Below, piece by piece: positions 17,858 to 25,884 of a stretch of DNA of 64,000 bases. The DNA lies in contig NZ_CP066369.1 in the NCBI RefSeq assembly GCF_016406305.1, forward strand, positions 1,692,501-1,756,500. Reading direction: 5' to 3'. The notes under the pieces were generated by a model. The model was given only the letters and a program-made list of their open reading frames with translations, was not told where the DNA came from and did not search any database. The stretch is from Shewanella putrefaciens (GTDB taxonomy: Bacteria > Pseudomonadota > Gammaproteobacteria > Enterobacterales > Shewanellaceae). Position 1 is the first letter of the stretch. The number at the start of each line of letters is the position of its first letter. Both the position numbers and the translations under genes were made by a program.

Positions 17858-18526
17858 TTAACGATTATGGCTCTGATGCGGACGTTCGAATGCTTGAATG
17901 CGATCTTCTATATAACTGATAGCTTGTCTGCATTTCCCTAAACGACGATGCATCAAAAGGATGTCATTTTGCAAACTGATTTTGTCAGCACTATGACAGT
18001 TTTCAAGTTTTGATTCCATTTCTGCAATTTTTTGTTCAAATTTTTTCGCCCAGTTTAAGTGCTTGTTCAGTTCTTCGTAAATTTCATGGCTATTTTGTAA
18101 CACATTGCTGGCGATCCAGCCAAATCCGCTTTCTTGATGGGATAGGGCTTGGCGCTTAGCAAAACGTGCGCGGCTACTGGCACGTTGCTGATTTTTTGCT
18201 TTTAAATCAATGGATGTGGTCAGGAGCGCACGTTTTACCGCGGTGAATCTATCTTGAATGCGTTCACAACTTAACGCGATAGTGTGATGCGCGAGTTTGA
18301 GGTTAATTTGTTTTTCCAACTGACTGATGCTACTTCGGATTTGCTCGATGCAGGGCATTAACTGGGCACCATGCTGAATAAATAACGATTGGTTAAAACG
18401 CTCAGTATCCTGCAATAGTTTTCGTTGCTGCGGTGCGAGGTGATTATCGTGCAGAATGACTTCCTGCTCGAGCGCTTTTAGTTGATTTTTCAGGATGCTG
18501 AGTAGCTGCTTTGTATTCAAAACCAT
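17858..18526 (-). CDS. priC: Primosomal replication protein N'' (PriC)
   Basis: 222 residues. The start is the ATG at 18526, which has GGAG four bases ahead; an in-frame TTG three codons upstream is less likely. It is a helical, basic protein with the PriC layout: N-terminal LLSILKNQLKALEQEV, a central basic patch (QQRASSRARFAKRQALSHQE), and a C-terminal LGKCRQAISYIEDRIQAFER that matches the E. coli PriC ending. PriC loads DnaB helicase at abandoned forks lacking a nascent leading strand. It overlaps the stop of the TauE/SafE gene upstream. Confidence 0.78.
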   Translation of the reverse strand: MVLNTKQLLSILKNQLKALEQEVILHDNHLAPQQRKLLQDTERFNQSLFIQHGAQLMPCIEQIRSSISQLEKQINLKLAHHTIALSCERIQDRFTAVKRALLTTSIDLKAKNQQRASSRARFAKRQALSHQESGFGWIASNVLQNSHEIYEELNKHLNWAKKFEQKIAEMESKLENCHSADKISLQNDILLMHRRLGKCRQAISYIEDRIQAFERPHQSHNR

Positions 18527-19290
18527 GCACTCCAAACTAAATTTGCCGCAATCGCTAGGACAATTAATACAAATAAAGGCCGAATAAAGGGGAGGCCCAA
18601 TTTAATTGCACAGCGGGCGCCGATAAACGAGCCTAACATCATGCACAAGCCCATCCAAAGCCCTATTTGCCATTGTACTTGTCCAAGCCAAGCAAAAATG
18701 GCTAAGGCGGTGAGATTGCTTGTGAACGTCATCGCACGGGCAAGGCCGCAGCTGTGAAGCAAAGGTAATTTATAAAGTGAACCTGCGCTGACGGTCCAAA
18801 ATGCGCCAATCCCAGGGCCTGCAAAGCCATCATAGGCGCCGAGGATCAGTCCTTGCAGTCCTTGTTTTTGTCTCGGCGGCGGTTGAGTCAATGCCTGGCA
18901 ATCGGTATCGGATATCGCGTTTGGGCTCACTAAGCTATAGACAGCTATACCGATAATCAGTAAGGGTAAGATTTTTTCGAGCCACAGTGTGTCTAGCAAA
19001 TACACTAAAAGGCTACCAAGGATAGCCCCCACAAAAGTGGCAATAAATGCCATGTACCAGAATGCGGGTTTAAATAGATGTTGGCGGTAGTAGGTCCATG
19101 CCGCCATCGATGAGCCAAAACTTGCTGCGAGTTTATTTGTGCCAAGGGCTGTGTGTGGGGCAATGCCAAGGGTTAAGAGTGCCGGAATTGACAATAGACC
19201 ACCGCCGCCAACTACGGCATCGATAAAACCAGCGATTAAGCCAATGACTGCCAACAGGGCCCAGTTGCTGGGCTCGAGTAACAACTCCAA
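18517..19290 (-). CDS. TauE/SafE (TSUP) family permease, YfcA-like
   Basis: A 257-residue membrane protein with about eight transmembrane segments in two halves. The repeated TSUP motifs are IAGFIDAVVGGGGLLSIPALL near the N-terminus and GAYDGFAGPGIGAFWT near the middle. It starts at a TTG with AGGA seven bases upstream; that ribosome binding site lies on the dinG stop codon. Family members export sulfite, sulfoacetate or other organosulfur anions; the substrate is unknown here. It is co-directional with dinG and priC. Confidence 0.85.
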   Translation of the reverse strand: MELLLEPSNWALLAVIGLIAGFIDAVVGGGGLLSIPALLTLGIAPHTALGTNKLAASFGSSMAAWTYYRQHLFKPAFWYMAFIATFVGAILGSLLVYLLDTLWLEKILPLLIIGIAVYSLVSPNAISDTDCQALTQPPPRQKQGLQGLILGAYDGFAGPGIGAFWTVSAGSLYKLPLLHSCGLARAMTFTSNLTALAIFAWLGQVQWQIGLWMGLCMMLGSFIGARCAIKLGLPFIRPLFVLIVLAIAANLVWSAWF

Positions 19291-19299
19291 ATTTCAATC

Positions 19300-21372
19300 C
19301 TACTCTATGACACGTCTAAAGGGAGGCAAGGCATCTAACAGGGATTTACCGTAACGTTTAGTCACTAAGCGCCTATCTAAGATAGTGACGCGGCCATAAT
19401 CCTGTTCTTTACGCAGTAATCTACCACAACTTTGGATGAGCTTGCGCGAGGCATCTGGAATGGTCAGTTGTAAGAAGGGGTTGCCACCTTTGACTTTGAC
19501 ATATTCCGCATGGGCTTGCTCAACGGGTGAGGTGGGTACCGCAAAGGGTAACTTAGTGACAATCAGATTGGTCAGATAATCCCCCGGTAAGTCGAGTCCT
19601 TCTGAAAAACTGCCCGTACCAAACAAAATGCTGGGTTCACCTTTATCGCACTTGGCTTTATGGTTTTCGAGCAATTGCTGCCTCGGTGCATTACCTTGGA
19701 TAAGGAGCTCAGTGGTGAGTTTACCTTCAAGTAATTCAACCACTTTCTCCATTTGCCAGTAGGATGCAAACAGCACTAAGGTTGCCATTTCCCCCTCTAT
19801 CAATTCAATGATTTGCTCGGCTAACTCCTCGGTATAGGCATCATCCGTAGGTTCAGTCTTCATCTTAGGTAAATAAAGTGTGGCATTATTGGGGTAATCG
19901 AAGGGAGATTGCAGTGCCAAATAACGACTCCCATCGTTAAGGGATAACCCGACCTGATGGGCGAAGTGATCAAAGTTATTGAGCGCACGTAGGGTGGCAC
20001 TGCATAGCACGACCCCCGCGGCCTTTTGCCACAGCATAGATTCGAGCATAAAGCCGACTTCAATAGGGGATGCACTAAACAGGTAATCCACTTGTTTTCC
20101 CGTGATAAGTTCAATCCAGCGTGCCATTGGCGCACCTTTATGGGTGTCTTCCTTGGCCATCATGCGCCATAGTTTTTGCAGATTCTCGAGGCGCTGTAAC
20201 ATAAACCCCATTTCGGCTTGCAGCGCTTCGGACTGATGTTTGGGGATATCACCGTCTTTAATGGCTTCTGTGAGCAACAATTGCATCTTGTTAAATTGCT
20301 TAAGGGCAAGATTGGCCGTGGTGGCTAAGTTTTCGGCGGGGATCCTAAGGGCCTCAGGCAGCTTGCCATGCTCGAAGCGATAACGGCTTTCTGGATTGGC
20401 AAATTGTTTGGTTTGGGTATCGCAATAATGGGCGACTTGATTAAGCTGGCCGATAAGATCGCCAATATGGTCCTGCATTGCCTGTGCTGGGGCGATGATA
20501 TTATTGCTTTTTATCTGATTTTGTAATTTTGCACTGGTCTTTCCGACCTTTTCAAGCCAGTCGGCGGCGCCCCGAAGCGTGGCCTGTGCGCTGGAAAAGT
20601 CCCGCGCCACAATGGGCAGATGGTGGGCTTCATCGATAACATAAAACACCTCTTCGGGATCGGGCAGGATCACGCCGCCACCTAATTCTAAATCGGCAAA
20701 CAGCAAACTGTGGTTGGCTATCAGTACATCCCAGGTATCCACATCTTCACGTGCCTTGTGGAAGGGGCAATTTCTGTGGCTCGCTACTTGCCGATGACAG
20801 CTGTGTTTATCGCAGGCGATTTGCTGCCAAAGATGATCTGGGATGGGTGTCGATAGCGTATCGAGCTCGCCATTCCAGCGTCCTTCGGCATAGTCCTTTA
20901 GCAATTCATGCAACATGGCAATCTGGCTGTTGTCGGGCTTAGTTTGCCACATGGCCATTTGGGTACTGTTATCATCGCCAATCAACATGGCTAATTTTGA
21001 AAGGCAAACATAGCGCTGGCGACCTTTTACTAGGCCGAAGCGAAAGTTTAACCCAGATTGCTCAAGGAAGAAGGGCAGATCTTTGTGCAGTAACTGCTCC
21101 TGAAGCGCGACCGTTGCGGTGGCAATACAGACCTTTTTTTTGCTTGCTAAGGCGAGCGGAATAGTCCCCAAAATGTAAGACAATGATTTACCAATGCCCG
21201 TACCCGCTTCGACCACAATAATGCGCCTGTCTTTGTCGTAATCACCAGCGAGGGTCTTAGATATTTCGGCCACCATAAAATTTTGTTCGCGGCGCGGCCT
21301 AAAATTAGGTAAGGCGCTGGCGATATCTTTATAGATGGCGCGGATCTGGGTTTTTACATTGTCAGGTAACAT
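19300..21372 (-). CDS. dinG: ATP-dependent DNA helicase DinG
   Basis: A 690-residue XPD-like superfamily 2 helicase. Motifs are Walker A EAGTGIGKS, DEAH box VIDEAHHL and C-terminal motif VI SCGRLLRKEQDYGRVTILDRR. Four cysteines fit the iron-sulfur site: one in RYVCLSK and three in CDKHSCHRQVASHRNCP. DinG unwinds DNA 5' to 3', including R-loops and forks, and is damage-inducible in E. coli. It is divergent from polB, which fits a shared repair theme, but I find no clear LexA box in the 104 bases between them. Confidence 0.92.
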   Translation of the reverse strand: MLPDNVKTQIRAIYKDIASALPNFRPRREQNFMVAEISKTLAGDYDKDRRIIVVEAGTGIGKSLSYILGTIPLALASKKKVCIATATVALQEQLLHKDLPFFLEQSGLNFRFGLVKGRQRYVCLSKLAMLIGDDNSTQMAMWQTKPDNSQIAMLHELLKDYAEGRWNGELDTLSTPIPDHLWQQIACDKHSCHRQVASHRNCPFHKAREDVDTWDVLIANHSLLFADLELGGGVILPDPEEVFYVIDEAHHLPIVARDFSSAQATLRGAADWLEKVGKTSAKLQNQIKSNNIIAPAQAMQDHIGDLIGQLNQVAHYCDTQTKQFANPESRYRFEHGKLPEALRIPAENLATTANLALKQFNKMQLLLTEAIKDGDIPKHQSEALQAEMGFMLQRLENLQKLWRMMAKEDTHKGAPMARWIELITGKQVDYLFSASPIEVGFMLESMLWQKAAGVVLCSATLRALNNFDHFAHQVGLSLNDGSRYLALQSPFDYPNNATLYLPKMKTEPTDDAYTEELAEQIIELIEGEMATLVLFASYWQMEKVVELLEGKLTTELLIQGNAPRQQLLENHKAKCDKGEPSILFGTGSFSEGLDLPGDYLTNLIVTKLPFAVPTSPVEQAHAEYVKVKGGNPFLQLTIPDASRKLIQSCGRLLRKEQDYGRVTILDRRLVTKRYGKSLLDALPPFRRVIE

Positions 21373-21476
21373 GCGTCATTACTTTATCGAATTAATGCTG
21401 TACATAATAACAGTGATTGCATAGCCTAAGAAACTTTTCTGCCATTTAACGGCATTTAAATTGGAAACCCACGCAG

Positions 21477-23900
21477 ATGAAGCCTGAGACTATGGCACCA
21501 ATGAGTGTACAAGGTCGAGTCTTAACCCGCCATGCGAGCCAACGTGATGGGCAGTTAGTGTTGCAATATTATTTAGCAACCGAGCAAGGCCCTGTGCTGG
21601 TGGAAGTGCACGATACGGAATACCTCTGTTTTTGTCATCAAATGGATGTGGCCGCCCTGCAGTTACAGATGCCGGGCCAAGCCCTACGATTCGTCCCTTT
21701 AGCCCTAAAAAGCTTCAAGGGCGCTGTCGTGGCTGGGATTTATGCCAAATCAAGTAGCACAATGCGGACTGTACAAAGGATTGCGAAGGACGCCGACATT
21801 CCCTTATTTGAGGCGGATATTCGTCCAGAACAGCGATTTTTAATTGAGCGTTTTGTCGCCCTTGATGTGGCCTTTTTAGGGCATTATCGCCCATCGGATG
21901 ACAATCAGGCGTCGGTTGCTAGCACTATTCCTGTGTTTGTCGCAAAGCGGGCGAGGAGCATAGCGCCGCAAACATCGATCCGCTTACGCACCGTATCGCT
22001 GGATTTTGAGTGCAGCTTCGAGGGCCTGCTCTATTCGGTGGCTTTGTATGGCAAAGAGCATAATGAGCAAGTCTATGAAAAAGTGATTATGGTGGGTGAG
22101 CCTGAGCCGGACGCGCCTGGCCATATCGGTTCTCGCTATATCGAATGGGTAAAGGATGAGCCCGAGCTTATTCATCGCTTAATTGCTTGGTTTGCGGCCT
22201 ATGATCCCGATTTCATCATAGGTTGGTCGGTGGTGACTTTTGACTTGGCCTTGTTATTTCGCCGAGCACAATTGCACCACATTCCCCTTCGCATTGGGCG
22301 CGGTGGTACTTTACTCGAATGGAAAGTTGATAATAAATTTCGCCCAGAAACCTTGAGCCTACCAGGGCGTGTGGTGCTCGATGGTATAGATTGGCTTAAG
22401 GCGGCGTTTTATCATTTTGAGCGATTTTCCCTCGAGTTTGTCGCCCAAGCGCTTTTAGGTGAAGGCAAAGCGATTCATAACGTTGATAATCGTGTACAAG
22501 AAATCGATGCACTCTTTGCCAATGATAAGCAGGGGCTGGCACACTATAATCTGACCGATAGCCGCCTCGTTTGGGATATTTTTCACCATACACAGTTATG
22601 GGATTTTGCCCTTGCAAGGGCTGAACTAACGGGGTTAGAGCTTGGGCGCGTCGGTGCTTCGGTCGCTGCATTTAATCATTTGTACTTACCTCATTTGCAT
22701 AGAGCGGGCTATGTTGCACCCGATACACCAGCGAGTCAGGGGATAGAGAGCCCCGGCGGTTATGTGATGGACTCGGTCCCCGGACTATATCAGCATATTT
22801 TAGTTTTTGATTTTAAGAGCTTATATCCCTCGATCATTCGCACTTTTCTGATTGACCCTAAAGGGCTGATCGAAGGGTTACAGTTGCCCGAGTCAGAGTG
22901 CGTCCCAGGGTTTCTTGGGGGGCGATTTAGTCGCCAGCAACCCATTTTACCTAAACTCATCCATAATCTTTCCGAGCAGCGTGAAAAAGCCAAGCGTGAA
23001 TCGAATGCGCCCTTATCCCAAGCAATTAAAATTATTATGAATTCGCTTTATGGTGTTTTAGGTTCCCAGGGGTGTGTATTCCATGATGCCAAATTGGCGA
23101 GTTCGATCACTATGCGCGGCCATCAAATTATGAAGCAAACGCGGGCTTGGATTGAAGACATGGGATATCAGGTGATTTATGGCGATACCGACTCGACCTT
23201 TGTGTGGTTAGGTAAAAATCCTGAGCTTATAGATGTTGCCCAGTTAGGTAAGACCATAGCTGCACACATTAACGCTAAATGGCAGGTGAAAATTAAGCAG
23301 GAATTCCAACTTGAGAGTTTTCTTGAATTACAGTTTGAGCGGCATTATGAGCAATTTTTTATGCCGACTCTACGAGGTTCACTGGAGGGCAGTAAAAAAC
23401 GCTATGTTGGCGCTTGGCGAAACGGTCAAAATCAGCTTGAAATCACCTTTAAGGGGATGGAGCAAGTTAGAAGCGATTGGAGTCCTCTGGCGCGAAACGT
23501 TCAGGCTGAATTGTACGAACGCATGTTTAATCAACGGGATATTAGTGGTTATCTCGCATCGGTTATTGATGAGCTCTTAGCCGGAAAACGGGATGATGAG
23601 CTGATATTTCGCAAGCGGATGCGGCGTAATTTGGAGGAATATACCGCCAAAGCCTCCCCCCATGTCAAAGTGGCAAAACAATTATGTGAACTAACAGGAA
23701 AGGCCTCATTTGGCAAGAGAGGAGCGCAGATTGATTATGTGATCACAATCAATGGTCCGGAACCTGTACTGTACAGAACGTCGGTAATTGACTATCAATA
23801 TTATATTGATAAACAGATCAGCCCCATCGCCGAGCCTGTATTTTCAATAATGAAACTAAACTACATGGACATTGCATCGAAACAGTTGTTGTTAATATAG
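21477..23900 (+). CDS. polB: DNA polymerase II (family B)
   Basis: An 807-residue family B DNA polymerase. The proofreading domain keeps Exo I SLDFECS, Exo II IIGWSVVTFDLALL and Exo III YNLTDSRLVWDIF. The polymerase core has motif A DFKSLYPSIIRTF (about residue 445), motif B KIIMNSLYGVLGS and motif C YGDTDS (about 568-573). It performs translesion and restart synthesis at damaged forks. ATGs at 21477, 21492 and 21501 are all possible starts; I keep the first. Adjacent to divergent dinG. Confidence 0.95.
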   Translation: MKPETMAPMSVQGRVLTRHASQRDGQLVLQYYLATEQGPVLVEVHDTEYLCFCHQMDVAALQLQMPGQALRFVPLALKSFKGAVVAGIYAKSSSTMRTVQRIAKDADIPLFEADIRPEQRFLIERFVALDVAFLGHYRPSDDNQASVASTIPVFVAKRARSIAPQTSIRLRTVSLDFECSFEGLLYSVALYGKEHNEQVYEKVIMVGEPEPDAPGHIGSRYIEWVKDEPELIHRLIAWFAAYDPDFIIGWSVVTFDLALLFRRAQLHHIPLRIGRGGTLLEWKVDNKFRPETLSLPGRVVLDGIDWLKAAFYHFERFSLEFVAQALLGEGKAIHNVDNRVQEIDALFANDKQGLAHYNLTDSRLVWDIFHHTQLWDFALARAELTGLELGRVGASVAAFNHLYLPHLHRAGYVAPDTPASQGIESPGGYVMDSVPGLYQHILVFDFKSLYPSIIRTFLIDPKGLIEGLQLPESECVPGFLGGRFSRQQPILPKLIHNLSEQREKAKRESNAPLSQAIKIIMNSLYGVLGSQGCVFHDAKLASSITMRGHQIMKQTRAWIEDMGYQVIYGDTDSTFVWLGKNPELIDVAQLGKTIAAHINAKWQVKIKQEFQLESFLELQFERHYEQFFMPTLRGSLEGSKKRYVGAWRNGQNQLEITFKGMEQVRSDWSPLARNVQAELYERMFNQRDISGYLASVIDELLAGKRDDELIFRKRMRRNLEEYTAKASPHVKVAKQLCELTGKASFGKRGAQIDYVITINGPEPVLYRTSVIDYQYYIDKQISPIAEPVFSIMKLNYMDIASKQLLLI

Positions 23901-23948
23901 TGTTTTTATTGTTTTTTACCTGTTGACTTTACTGGTGGTTGTAGCGTT

Positions 23949-23971
23949 TTAACCTGTTTTGTAGAGGTTAA
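23949..23971. repeat. Inverted repeat upstream of the porin gene (TTAACCT-N9-AGGTTAA)
   Basis: Perfect 7-base arms with a 9-base spacer sit about 150 bases before the porin ATG. This is the usual geometry of a dimeric repressor operator, but the binding protein is unknown. Confidence 0.5.
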
Positions 23972-24122
23972 CTGGTTTATTTTTGTGATGCTAATCGACA
24001 TATTCTTTAGGTTTCGCTTTGAGAGCTCGTTGAAAGTTTGCTACTCTCAGGGGGGAAATTGTAAGGAAATATAACAACGGAATGACGTTGATAGAACATA
24101 AACGAAAAAGGTTAAGCACCAA

Positions 24123-25331
24123 ATGAACAAAACGTTAGTAGCAACTGCGTTAGCAGCAATATTCCTCGCTCCAACAGTCTCGGCAATTGAGATCTACAAA
24201 GACGATAAAAATGCCGTCGAAATCGGTGGATTTATTGATGTGCGCGTAATCAATACGCAAGGGGAAACTGAAGTTGTTAATGGTGCTTCTCGCATTAATT
24301 TTGGTTTTAGCCGTGAACTGACCCACGGCTGGAATGCATTTGCCAAATTAGAATGGGGTGTTAATCCCGTTGGTAGCAGCGACATCGTTTACAACAATCG
24401 TTTTGAATCTGTTCAAGATGAGTTTTTTTACAACCGCCTCGGTTATGCGGGTATTTCCAATGATGACTACGGGACTATCAGCATTGGTAAGCAATGGGGT
24501 GCTTGGTACGACGTGGTATATAACACTAACTATGGTTTTGTATGGGATGGTAACGCCGCCGGTGTTTACACATTCAACAAAGATGACGGTGCGGTTAACG
24601 GCGTAGGCCGTGGCGATAAACTGGTTCAATACCGCAACGCATTTGGTGATGTGAGCTTTGCGGTTCAAGCCCAATTGAAAAACAGCAGTTTCTACACCTG
24701 TGATGTTGAAGATATCACCGAAGAAGCTTGTGAGGCACGTTGGAACCAAGGTGAAGCTGACTCGCAGCAAGTGACTTACAACTATACCTATGGTGGAGCC
24801 GTTACCTACCAAGCAACAGATATGCTGAGCCTAATGGCGGGTATTAACCGTGGTGAATTTGATATTAATTACGGTAATGGTGATCAAAAGACTGCTGTTG
24901 ACCTAATCTACGGTGCGGGTATTACTTGGGGTAATTTTGACAATAACGGCTTCTATGCAGCTGCTAACGTCAACAAGCAAGAAAACCATGATACCGATAA
25001 TATTGGCCGATTAATCAAAGACGCTTATGGTGTTGAAACCTTAGTATCTTACAAGTTTGACAATGGGTTACGTCCATTTATCTCTTATAACCTGTTGGAT
25101 GCCGGTAAGGATTACGTGATTCAGCCAAATTTTAACGCCGATCCTAATGATGTATTTAAACGTCAGTTCGTGGTTGCAGGGCTGCATTTTGTTTGGGATC
25201 CGAACACAGTTCTCTATGTCGAAGCACGTAAAGATTTCAGTGATTTCACCAGTGCCGATAAAGAACAAGAAGCCAGAATGTCACTTTCAGAAGATGATGG
25301 TATCGCAATCGGTATCCGCTACACTCTGTAA
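24123..25331 (+). CDS. General porin (Gram-negative outer-membrane trimer)
   Basis: 402 residues. A signal peptide (VATALAAIFLAPTVSA) is followed by a porin beta-barrel with alternating aromatic strands and short turns, ending with the aromatic-terminated strand GIAIGIRYTL needed for BAM assembly. The pattern VEIGGFIDVRVINTQGE, FGFSRELTHGWNAFAKLEWGVN and YGTISIGKQWGAWYD is that of the OmpC/OmpF-like porin family of marine gammaproteobacteria. It lets small hydrophilic solutes cross the outer membrane. Own terminator, so monocistronic. Confidence 0.9.
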   Translation: MNKTLVATALAAIFLAPTVSAIEIYKDDKNAVEIGGFIDVRVINTQGETEVVNGASRINFGFSRELTHGWNAFAKLEWGVNPVGSSDIVYNNRFESVQDEFFYNRLGYAGISNDDYGTISIGKQWGAWYDVVYNTNYGFVWDGNAAGVYTFNKDDGAVNGVGRGDKLVQYRNAFGDVSFAVQAQLKNSSFYTCDVEDITEEACEARWNQGEADSQQVTYNYTYGGAVTYQATDMLSLMAGINRGEFDINYGNGDQKTAVDLIYGAGITWGNFDNNGFYAAANVNKQENHDTDNIGRLIKDAYGVETLVSYKFDNGLRPFISYNLLDAGKDYVIQPNFNADPNDVFKRQFVVAGLHFVWDPNTVLYVEARKDFSDFTSADKEQEARMSLSEDDGIAIGIRYTL

Positions 25332-25884
25332 GAGTTACATTTTATAAAGTAAGAGCGAAACTAAGCTCACCACTTTTGTTGCCAAATGCCAGTCAGCCAT
25401 GACTGGCATTTTTGTTTGTGTGGTACGCGTATCAATAAGCACTTAAGTATTAATCTTGGTTGTTTTAGTGAAGCGAAACAAAATTGTCTGTTTAAAAGGT
25501 GAGCAGTTGTCGAGTTAACTTCTACTTCAGGACGCCGTAATTTACATTTAAAAGTCGTTCTCAATGAGGATGTTTTTTTGTGAATGCAAGACTATTTTTT
25601 GTTAGATCAAGGGCATAAATCTTAGTCGCTTTAAACTTGCTTTTAAGCCAACTTGTTACTTTGAATGATTTTAATTTTATTCAACATATTGATTTAATTG
25701 TGTTTTACGTGATTTTGATATTTTAAAATGCATTACTATTGTAATTCTGTGGTTGTATTTGTTGATTTTATGTTTCCCATGTGTTTTTATTGTGTCGCCT
25801 ATACGTGGCTTTGTGGCGCATTTGGTGCCTAAAGGTTGCTCAAAGTAAAAAATAATAAATAACAAATATCCAGGGAGATAGACA
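25332..25884. other. Long AT-rich intergenic region before the TonB-dependent receptor gene
   Basis: It holds the porin terminator at its left end and otherwise an AT-rich stretch of about 470 bases. I see no credible gene, no Fur-type GATAAT repeat and no strong palindrome. The long leader suggests that the receptor gene has a substantial upstream control region. A strong ribosome binding site (CAGGGAGAT) precedes its ATG. Confidence 0.6.
25384..25413 (+). terminator. Terminator of the porin gene
   Basis: ATGCCAGTCA / TGACTGGCAT stem followed by TTTTTG. Confidence 0.9.

Noticed and set aside
23984-23999. Possible CRP site (TGTGA-N6-TCGAC) upstream of the porin
   Set aside because: Only one half-site matches; the other half keeps just TC of TCACA.
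24348-24812. 154-residue open frame opposite the porin gene
   Set aside because: Antisense to porin strands, with no ribosome binding site or domain.
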